Below are positions 1 to 4,088 of a stretch of 5,449 bases of DNA, piece after piece (within the stretch, counting starts at the first letter, position 1; each line of letters opens with the position of its first letter). The translations under genes were made by a program, and so were the position numbers. Source of the DNA: Pseudomonadota bacterium. GTDB lineage: Bacteria; Pseudomonadota; Gammaproteobacteria; Steroidobacterales; Steroidobacteraceae. The stretch is from positions 1 to 5,449 of the forward strand of contig JAKADE010000222.1 of assembly GCA_021820785.1 (NCBI GenBank), written 5' to 3'. A model generated the notes under the pieces. The model ran no database searches. It was not told the origin of the DNA and saw only the letters and a list, made by a program, of their open reading frames with translations.

Positions 1-404
1 TCTTCGACGTCGAACGCCAGGATTGTGCACGGGGAATGCGCTAGAGCGTGAGCATAGGCTTCGGCTGCGAACGAGGCATTTCCGCGCCCGAGCTTTCGGT
101 AGGCCAGAACATTGGCTGAAATGCCTTTCGCGGCGTATGCCTGTTCGAGAGCCTCTGAGACAGCCTTGGCGTAGTAGCCGTAGATGGCTGCGTCCTTGTG
201 GGACGCAAACATAATGGGGCGTTTCTTGGGGACCGTCTTGTGCTCGGCAGGCTTGTAGCGCTTTGATACCTTCTCGAACCGCAACAGCGGCGCGAACGAA
301 TGGCGGGCAACGAAAGCTGGTTTCTGGACGTTCTCTGCAAAGGCAGGGGTCAGCGGCCTATCCAGATGCCGGTAGCCGCGCGGAGTGAACCAATCTTTGG
401 CCAT
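1..404 (-). CDS. Reverse transcriptase, DRT family (DRT2-like), 5' part only
   Basis: The first 134 codons of a reverse transcriptase whose gene runs off the left edge. The protein starts MAKDWFTPRGYRHLD. Residues 60-75 (KKRPIMFASHKDAAIY) and the following YY fit the conserved fingers block of unknown-group/DRT enzymes. Residues 100-115 (LAYRKLGRGNASFAAE) fit RT block 2. LAFDVE at 129-134 is the start of the palm motif that carries the first catalytic Asp (D132); the YxDD box and thumb lie outside the window. The start at 404 is set by GAGGGA at 416-411, with 8 nt between GAGG and the ATG; the ATG at 419-417 meets a stop after three codons. There is no maturase or retron context in view. The short N-terminus, the ASH-x-D-x3-Y block and a structured noncoding leader point to the DRT2 antiviral class, which reverse transcribes an upstream ncRNA. 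RT identity is very likely; the DRT2 assignment comes from memory of the family and could instead be a neighbouring UG/DRT class. Confidence 0.88.
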   Translation of the reverse strand, partial: MAKDWFTPRGYRHLDRPLTPAFAENVQKPAFVARHSFAPLLRFEKVSKRYKPAEHKTVPKKRPIMFASHKDAAIYGYYAKAVSEALEQAYAAKGISANVLAYRKLGRGNASFAAEAYAHALAHSPCTILAFDVE

Positions 405-410
405 TCTTAT

Positions 411-416
411 TCCCTC
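411..416 (-). promoter_or_regulatory. Ribosome binding site of the RT gene
   Basis: GAGGGA on the minus strand, with an 8-nt spacer from GAGG to the ATG at 404-402. It lies 8 bases past the end of the three-way junction RNA (424-481), so the structured RNA and the RT translation start are directly adjacent. Confidence 0.6.
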
Positions 417-423
417 ATGCACA

Positions 424-481
424 GTTCGAGGGACTGGCTCCGACCCGAAGCCCCGGTGCTTCCACCGGACGTCCCTCGAAC
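424..481 (-). other. 58-nt three-way junction RNA element
   Basis: A perfect 11-bp closing stem (GTTCGAGGGAC at 481-471 with GTCCCTCGAAC at 434-424) encloses two hairpins that abut with no linker: CCGGTG-GAAG-CACCGG (468-453, 6 bp) and GGCTTC-GGGTC-GGAGCC (452-436, 6 bp with one G-U on the minus-strand RNA). Only GT (470-469) and one A (435) are unpaired at the junction. Nearly every base is accounted for, which is hard to get by chance. It is not a tRNA: it is too short and has no acceptor or anticodon arm. Placed directly before the RT start, it is probably a 3' structural or RT-binding domain of the ncRNA. Confidence 0.7.
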
Positions 482-561
482 GCACGCCGCTAATCACTGG
501 TCGCCGTTCGCCATGTTCACAACGTCGGCCGCGCCAATGCGGGTCTAGTAACGCAAAGCGG

Positions 562-591
562 TACGATGTAGCCGCGGAGGTCCAAGCTATG
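562..591 (+). promoter_or_regulatory. -10-like box, Shine-Dalgarno and ATG of the candidate neo frame
   Basis: On the plus strand, TACGAT (562-567, 4 of 6 to TATAAT) is followed by GGAGG (576-580) and, after 8 nt, ATG (589-591) in the only stop-free frame. A start site about 7 nt past the -10 would be near 574 and give a 15-nt leader. There is no -35 upstream in the chromosome (544-539 is not TTGACA-like); a consensus -35 instead lies downstream at 668-673. The ATG is codon 14 of the unit as drawn. Confidence 0.4.
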
Positions 592-614
592 CCTGGTATC
601 AATGATCAACAGCG

Positions 615-652
615 CCGGTTCGCGAAGTCGCCTGGAGGCGTCCTCGTGCCGG
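615..652 (-). other. Long hairpin inside the candidate template
   Basis: Minus-strand RNA: CCGG (652-649) with CCGG (618-615); then CGAGG (646-642) with CUUCG (627-623); an A-A mismatch (641/628); then CGCC (640-637) with GGCG (632-629) around the loop UCCA. The G-U pair in the CGAGG/CUUCG stem is an A-C mismatch on the plus strand, so the fold is better on the RT-coding strand. Confidence 0.45.
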
Positions 653-667
653 AATCATGTTTCACAC

Positions 668-673
668 TTGACA
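668..673 (+). promoter_or_regulatory. Orphan consensus -35 (TTGACA) on the cDNA strand
   Basis: A perfect TTGACA with no acceptable -10 16-18 bp downstream in the chromosome (the bases there are CC- and GG-rich). If 550-678 is repeated head-to-tail it falls exactly 17 bp before TACGAT (5 nt from the end of one unit plus 12 nt from the start of the next). A promoter completed only by concatemerisation is how DRT2 is known to keep its gene silent until cDNA is made. Confidence 0.4.
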
Positions 674-687
674 GTTCCAACAGCCAA

Positions 688-711
688 ACCACCTGGCCGA
701 TTCCAGGCGGC
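688..711 (-). other. Hairpin at the 5' side of the candidate template
   Basis: Minus-strand RNA: GCCGCCUGG (711-703), loop AAUCGG (702-697), CCAGGUGGU (696-688), 9 bp including two G-U pairs that are A-C mismatches on the plus strand. It stands 7-10 nt beyond the proposed end of copying (678-681), where a stable stem could stop the enzyme. Confidence 0.45.
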
Positions 712-715
712 ACGA

Positions 716-745
716 CCGATATGCGGCCATCCTTCCGGACTTCAA
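716..745 (-). promoter_or_regulatory. Possible promoter of the ncRNA-RT transcript
   Basis: TTGAAG (745-740) and TATCGG (721-716) separated by 18 bp on the minus strand. Each is only a partial match to the sigma-70 boxes. It is listed because transcription from it would start near 709-710, at the base of the first ncRNA hairpin. Confidence 0.25.
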
Positions 746-1140
746 GGGCTTCCGTTCAGTGGATGGTTGCGAGCGCTCGATCTGGCAGCGTCAGGAGTTC
801 GCCGGCCGGTTCGGGGACGTAGCGAAAACGTAGTATTGAGTGCCTTTAGGCACGCTTTGGTACAGGTTTCGAGTGAGGGCAGACCTGCTAACTGATTGAA
901 ATGTATAAATTTTTGAAGATCACCAGCGCGCCTTCACAACGGCACGCGGACTTGGTGACGATAAATTTGGGAGCGCCGGTCCACATGAAAGGCCTGATAT
1001 GGAGCTCGAAAAGATGGGACCGCACGCAGTTGCGGGTTTATGCGGGCTCATTCCAATTGGCCGCCTGAGAAAAAAACTATTCAAATCAATAGGTTGAGAG
1101 TCGCCTAAATCGTGGCCAATCTCAGCTATAGATTGGGGAA
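746..1140. other. Noncoding stretch with small inverted repeats
   Basis: No convincing gene. It contains GTGCCT-TT-AGGCAC (840-853), an AT-richer patch around 896-917 and 1069-1092, and a 7-bp inverted repeat at 1116-1136. A 55-codon plus-strand ORF (901-1068, MYKFLKITSAPSQRHADLV...) has no Shine-Dalgarno and no recognisable family. Two short minus-strand open stretches (about 850-760 and 757-607) are protein-like in composition but separated by a stop and lack start codons; they could be chance or decayed coding sequence. No integrase, tRNA or clear att site is visible. Confidence 0.4.
1116..1136. repeat. 7-bp perfect inverted repeat
   Basis: CCAATCT (1116-1122), spacer CAGCTAT, AGATTGG (1130-1136). 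It has no T-tract and no adjacent gene start; function unknown. It could be an operator or part of an island boundary. Confidence 0.35.
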
Positions 1141-1505
1141 TGCGGTCAGTTGAACCTGGAACTCAGCCCGGCCGAGGTAGGAGGAAGCTTGGATTCCGGG
1201 CACCGCGGTTGCCCCGAGACCCCAAAAGGTGGCCAAATCTCGCTGGACTTGCGGCCAACTGATCTCGGTATCCACAGGCTTCGTCGTTTCAGCGGCCGGA
1301 AACTCCAGGCCGGATCCTGCACGGCGCGGCGCACCGGTGACAGTCCGCTGCGGCCCTCGTCGCGACCGCCCGGGCGCGTGCCCCCATTGCGGCGCCGCAA
1401 GAGCAATGCCGGCCGGTGCGCAGCGCATCGCACTCACGACGCACGAGGGTTCCGTGGCCGGCGAGACGCGCCACCGGCGTTCCCGCGCGACTGCACGCTT
1501 CGTGG

Positions 1506-1521
1506 CTGTAAATATCTACAG
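1506..1521. promoter_or_regulatory. LexA (SOS) box
   Basis: CTGTAAATATCTACAG: exact CTGT-N8-ACAG half sites with 7 of 8 spacer bases A or T, matching the LexA operator of gamma- and betaproteobacteria. A TTGACT (-35-like, minus strand 1525-1520) overlaps its right edge, though no good -10 follows. No SOS gene is recognisable on either side: the transporter start is 247 bp to the right and only doubtful ORFs lie to the left. It may serve an unrecognised small gene or RNA, or be a relic. Confidence 0.5.
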
Positions 1522-1618
1522 TCAACATCCGCAAGCGCGCCTCGTGGCAGCCAACTCCACCGACACTCCACCGCACGCATCGGCTGTCGGTTATGGCCGT
1601 GGGTCTCAGTTGCAAGAC

Positions 1619-1633
1619 TTTTTTTTATTTTTT
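1619..1633 (+). terminator. T-tract, possible terminator remnant
   Basis: Eight T, one A, six T on the plus strand, a strong contrast with the surrounding GC-rich DNA. The sequence just before it (GTCT...AGAC, 4 bp) makes only a weak stem, so a true rho-independent terminator is doubtful. It lies about 100 bp right of the LexA-type box and could end a short transcript starting there. Confidence 0.2.
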
Positions 1634-1694
1634 ACGGTCGCAATCGCAGCGCAGCAGTAGACTGTTGCCGCCGCAGCGCCCTCGCCGTGAGGCG

Positions 1695-1730
1695 GACCGT
1701 TGCGATCGAGCGTCTCATCCCCCAACGGTC
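1695..1730. repeat. 8-bp inverted repeat upstream of the transporter
   Basis: GACCGTTG (1695-1702) and CAACGGTC (1723-1730) around a 20-nt loop, ending 38 bp before the DUF1634-TauE start. It could be a regulator binding site or a hairpin in the mRNA leader; nothing in the sequence decides which. Confidence 0.35.
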
Positions 1731-1768
1731 TCGAGTAGAAAAAAATTCAGACACAGCCCGGCACCCGG

Positions 1769-3037
1769 ATGCCAAACGTAACCGTCAACGACAGGACGGG
1801 CGGGCCGGATGACAGTCTCATCCGCAAGACAGAGCTCGTCATCAGTGGAGTGTTGCGAGGCGGCGTACTCCTGAGCGTTGCCGTAATACTCGGCGGAATC
1901 CTCTACTACTACGCGCTGCGCCTGCTCGGCCGTCTCCCCCACGAGACATTTCCCGACACCCTGGCCGAAGTCAGCGCGGGCCTGAAAGCCCTCGAACCGG
2001 TGGCGATCGTCACCGCCGGCCTCCTGGTCCTGCTCGCCACGCCCGTGCTCAGGGTCGCGGTATCGATCATCGCCTTTGCGATGGAGAAGGATCGCACCTA
2101 CGTCATCATCACCGCGATCGTACTGGCGATCCTGCTGTTCAGCATCTTCGGGATCGGTTCCTATCTGGGCCGCCCGGGCCTGACGGACGTCCCGAACAAC
2201 ACCTTCGGCTCACTGGTCTTCATCGCGCTGAGCAGTGTGTTCGCCGGTTTCATCGGCGCGCTCGCCGGGCTCGGTGGCGGCGTCTTCATCGTGCCGATCC
2301 TGACGCTCATCTTCCACGTGTCGTTCGCTACCGCGATCGGCGCGTCCATCGTGTCCGTGATTGCCACTTCCTCCGGGGCAGCGGCGGCCTATGTGCGCGA
2401 TCGGATGACCAACCTCAGAGTCGGGATGTTCCTCGAGATCGCCACGACCGCAGGGGCAGTCTGTGGCGCTCTGGTCTCCTCGATGCTGAACGACACGGTG
2501 CTGTTCGTCGTGTTCGGCGTCGTGCTGCTGATCTCGGCCATCCCGCTCATAGCGCGACTCGGGGAAGAGCTGCCGAGCGGCGTACAGAACCACAAGTGGG
2601 CGGCATGGCTGAAGCTGCCCGGCACCTACTCGGATCGCCGCACGCACCAGGACATTCCCTATCACGTCGCGCACGTGCGCATCGGCTTCGGCATGATGTA
2701 CGTGGCGGGACTGATTTCCGGACTGCTCGGCATCGGCAGCGGCACCTTCAAGGTGCTGGCGATGGACACCGCGATGCGCCTGCCGATGAAGGTCTCGACC
2801 ACCACCAGCAACTTCATGATCGGCGTAACGGCTGCTGCCTCCGCCGGGATCTTCTTTCAGCGCGGGGACATCGACCCCATGATCGCCGCACCGGTGGCAC
2901 TCGGGGTGCTGAGCGGCTCGATGCTCGGCGCGAAGGCGGTGAACCGGATGTCGAACGTGCACCTGAAGAAGGTGTTCGTGCCGATGATCCTGCTGGTCGC
3001 TCTCAGCATGCTGGCCCGCGGCCTCGGCTGGCTGTAA
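1769..3037 (+). CDS. DUF1634-TauE/SafE fusion membrane transporter
   Basis: A 422-residue inner-membrane protein. Residues about 16-135 are a DUF1634 domain: three membrane segments (about 27-50, 77-102, 110-133), with ETFPDTLAEVSAGLKALEPVA before the second. Residues about 147-422 are a TauE/SafE (TSUP) domain with its two internal repeats: GFIGALAGLGGGVFIVPIL at 160-178 and GLISGLLGIGSGTFKVLAMD at 315-334, each followed by a small-residue-rich stretch (TAIGASIVSVIATSSGAAAA; KVSTTTSNFMIGVTAAASAG). The family exports sulfite, sulfoacetate or related organic sulfur anions; the substrate here cannot be read from sequence. The two domains are usually encoded by separate neighbouring genes, with TauE first; here they are one gene in the opposite order, so it is not a simple read-through. 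The ATG at 1769 is the best start, but no Shine-Dalgarno is visible before it. The cytoplasmic loop at about 262-300 is polar. Confidence 0.9.
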   Translation: MPNVTVNDRTGGPDDSLIRKTELVISGVLRGGVLLSVAVILGGILYYYALRLLGRLPHETFPDTLAEVSAGLKALEPVAIVTAGLLVLLATPVLRVAVSIIAFAMEKDRTYVIITAIVLAILLFSIFGIGSYLGRPGLTDVPNNTFGSLVFIALSSVFAGFIGALAGLGGGVFIVPILTLIFHVSFATAIGASIVSVIATSSGAAAAYVRDRMTNLRVGMFLEIATTAGAVCGALVSSMLNDTVLFVVFGVVLLISAIPLIARLGEELPSGVQNHKWAAWLKLPGTYSDRRTHQDIPYHVAHVRIGFGMMYVAGLISGLLGIGSGTFKVLAMDTAMRLPMKVSTTTSNFMIGVTAAASAGIFFQRGDIDPMIAAPVALGVLSGSMLGAKAVNRMSNVHLKKVFVPMILLVALSMLARGLGWL

Positions 3038-3041
3038 CCGT

Positions 3042-3054
3042 CCGCCCCGGGCGG
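3042..3054. terminator. Possible shared terminator between converging genes
   Basis: CCGCC-CCG-GGCGG sits in the 22-bp gap between the stops of the transporter and the stress-protein gene. The stem is short and no T-tract follows on either strand, so intrinsic termination is uncertain. Confidence 0.3.
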
Positions 3055-3059
3055 CCCGC

Positions 3060-3866
3060 TCAGGGATGCATCAGCAGCGGCACTGAGCTCGAGTGAATCA
3101 GCCGGCTCGAGGTGCCGGGCACCAGCCAGTTGAGAATCTCCCCGCGCCGGAAGGCGCCCATCACGAGCCCATCAGCCTGATACGCCGTGGCCGCATCGAG
3201 CAGCACGGTCGCGGTCCGCCGCCCTTCCGATGCGACCACCTGATAGCGGGCAGCGGGGGCGATGGGCCCGAGGAGCGTGCGCGCCCCGTCGAGCGCGGAG
3301 TCGTCCTGATCGATCGCCAGCGCCTCGACCGCATCGGCGGCGGCGAGGAACGGCCGGAACGCATGCAGCGCACGGCGCAGCGGCGGCACGTCCCGCCAGC
3401 CCACCATCAGCCGGCGACCGAAGCCCCCTTCCCAGGTGGGCGGTACCATCACCACGGGGTGGCGCGTACGCACCAGCGCGGCGCGCAGCGCCTCGCGGTG
3501 CCCGATGGGCTGCGCATTCGGCGCGGCCAGCACGACCATGCTCGCCGTCTTGCGGTAATGGCGCATGACCCGCCACTCATCGCCCTTGTACAGATCGAAC
3601 TCCGCGGAGACGCCGTTGGCCTGCGTCCATTGCGCAACGAGGGCGCTGAGTTTCTCGGTCTCGGTCCGCTCACGCTCGACCAGGTGCTCGACCTCGTACT
3701 CCGAGAGCTGCTCCTGCGAAGGCAGCAGGATCGAGCGCGGACCGATCTCCACGTGGGCAAACCGCAGCTTCTGGCCCAGACGCTCGCTCATCGCCGAGGC
3801 GATGCGCAGGCACTGCGTCGCACCGGTCGTGGAGGCCAGCAGCACCAGAATGAATTTCGAGTCCAT
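3060..3866 (-). CDS. Tandem-domain universal stress protein (UspA family)
   Basis: A 268-residue cytoplasmic protein with two Usp halves, about residues 1-143 and 150-268, each ending in the typical 'hydrophobic-VMVPP' or 'PLLMHP' strand. The first half starts MDSKFILVLLASTTGATQCLR. The second carries the nucleotide-loop region GAFRRGEILNWLVPGTSSR (237-255), where the usual G-x2-G-x9-G-[ST] pattern is broken: R240 stands for the second Gly, while G251-T252 keep the end. ATP binding is therefore uncertain. Such proteins respond to stress or energy shortage, but the partner is unknown. An in-frame start exists at 3932, but the ATG at 3866 has GAGG at 3878-3875 (8-nt spacer) and a -10-like box lies between the two starts, so 3866 is preferred. 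It converges on the transporter (22-bp gap) and follows the cardiolipin synthase on the same strand with a 222-bp gap, so it probably has its own promoter. Confidence 0.87.
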   Translation of the reverse strand: MDSKFILVLLASTTGATQCLRIASAMSERLGQKLRFAHVEIGPRSILLPSQEQLSEYEVEHLVERERTETEKLSALVAQWTQANGVSAEFDLYKGDEWRVMRHYRKTASMVVLAAPNAQPIGHREALRAALVRTRHPVVMVPPTWEGGFGRRLMVGWRDVPPLRRALHAFRPFLAAADAVEALAIDQDDSALDGARTLLGPIAPAARYQVVASEGRRTATVLLDAATAYQADGLVMGAFRRGEILNWLVPGTSSRLIHSSSVPLLMHP

Positions 3867-3915
3867 GGTCGACACCTCGGGAACGGAGCCCATCTTGGCA
3901 GGATCTGCAGCCCCG

Positions 3916-3923
3916 ATATTATC
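3916..3923 (-). promoter_or_regulatory. -10-like element before the stress-protein gene
   Basis: GATAATAT on the minus strand is the only AT-rich patch in this GC-rich gap and contains GATAAT (5 of 6 to TATAAT). A start about 7 nt on gives a leader of roughly 40-45 nt to the ATG at 3866. The matching -35 is poor: TTGGCG (3949-3944) is 20 bp away, so an activator or alternative sigma factor may be needed. Confidence 0.35.
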
Positions 3924-3957
3924 CCGAGGCACGTTCCGGTGCGCGCCAAGGCCGGAG

Positions 3958-3975
3958 GGCCGCCCGAGGGCGGCC
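3958..3975. repeat. 8-bp GC-only inverted repeat
   Basis: GGCCGCCC-GA-GGGCGGCC, a near-perfect palindrome just upstream of the stress-protein promoter region. It may be a second termination stem for the cardiolipin synthase transcript or simply GC-rich intergenic structure. Confidence 0.35.
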
Positions 3976-4061
3976 GGACTGCGCAGCGACCCGCTACGGC
4001 CGCATCCCGGGCCGGCGGTCCTGATCGCGGCTACGCCGGGGGCGCACTGGCCCCCCCGGGG

Positions 4062-4079
4062 GCGGCCCTCCCGGGCCGC
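4062..4079 (-). terminator. Stem-loop after the cardiolipin synthase gene
   Basis: GCGGCCC-GGGA-GGGCCGC on the minus strand: a 7-bp perfect GC stem with a 4-nt loop starting 10 nt past the stop codon. CCCCCGGGGG (4053-4062) adjoins it. There is no U-tract, so this would be an atypical terminator or an mRNA 3'-end stabiliser. Confidence 0.4.
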
Positions 4080-4088
4080 TTCGGACGC

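Larger units (their letters stand above)
550..678 (+). other. Candidate repeat unit for concatemeric cDNA: stop-free 43-codon 'neo'-type frame
   Basis: This 129-nt segment would be the copied part of the ncRNA; the plus strand shown is the first-strand cDNA. Its length is a multiple of three. The frame beginning AAC at 550 has no stop, so head-to-tail copies give an endless ORF; the other five frames each contain at least one stop (for example at 603 and 569 on the plus strand, and 599, 606 and 655 read on the minus strand). One repeat of the predicted protein begins NAKRYDVAAEVQAMPG, continues INDQQRRFAKSPGG and ends VLVPESCFTLDSS, then returns to NAKR. Boundaries were chosen from AAC microhomology (550-552 and 679-681) and from the 17-bp promoter spacing they produce; they may be a few bases off. 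Stop-free concatemeric ORFs made this way are the known output of DRT2. The application to this locus is inference. Confidence 0.45.
405..711 (-). ncRNA. Candidate DRT2-like template ncRNA upstream of the RT
   Basis: About 300 nt between a possible promoter (716-745) and the RT start, with no minus-strand reading frame of note but strong secondary structure. In 5'-3' order on the minus strand these are: a hairpin at 711-688; a long hairpin at 652-615; and a three-way junction at 481-424 ending just before the RT ribosome binding site. The first two hairpins contain G-U pairs that become A-C mismatches on the plus strand, which favours minus-strand RNA. DRT2 systems are known to carry a structured ncRNA of roughly this size directly upstream of and co-oriented with the RT; the enzyme copies an internal segment of about 120 nt by rolling-circle reverse transcription. 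The ends given here are estimates. What is seen: structure, orientation, position. What is inferred: that it is transcribed and serves as the RT template. Confidence 0.55.
1141..1768. other. GC-rich stretch without a convincing gene
   Basis: About 630 bases. Long open frames exist on both strands (for example minus 1437-1126 from a GTG, and plus from a TTG at 1150), but they overlap one another, have no ribosome binding site, are Arg/Pro/Ala-rich on the plus strand and match no family I know; open frames are expected by chance in GC-rich DNA. Supported items inside are the LexA-type box (1506-1521), a T-tract (1619-1633) and the inverted repeat at 1695-1730. The transporter promoter should lie in the last 150 bases, but I see no clear -35/-10 pair. 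Confidence 0.4.

Noticed and set aside
424..481. tRNA, because of the GTTCGAG/CTCGAAC ends
   Set aside because: Only 58 nt, with two arms besides the closing stem, no anticodon arm and no acceptor end.
668..696. Ordinary plus-strand promoter from TTGACA
   Set aside because: No -10-like hexamer 16-18 bp downstream in the chromosome; only concatemerisation supplies one.
385..822. A 145-codon plus-strand ORF opposite the RT start and ncRNA
   Set aside because: As a chromosomal gene it has no upstream ribosome site at 385, overlaps the RT start antisense and has no family signature. Its openness is kept only as support for the neo-type frame across 550-678.
901..1068. 55-codon ORF starting MYKFLKITSAP
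   Set aside because: No ribosome binding site and no family; noted in the stretch description but not called as a gene.
1126..1437. Minus-strand 103-codon ORF left of the LexA-type box
   Set aside because: GTG start, no Shine-Dalgarno, no recognisable domain, and overlapping open frames on both strands. It cannot be separated from chance in GC-rich DNA.
1150..1812. Plus-strand 220-codon ORF running into the transporter gene
   Set aside because: TTG start, Arg/Pro-rich low-information translation, and overlap with the start of the well-supported transporter gene in another frame.
2210..2962. 250-codon minus-strand ORF inside the transporter gene
   Set aside because: His/Arg/Asp-rich antisense shadow of a clear membrane-protein coding frame.
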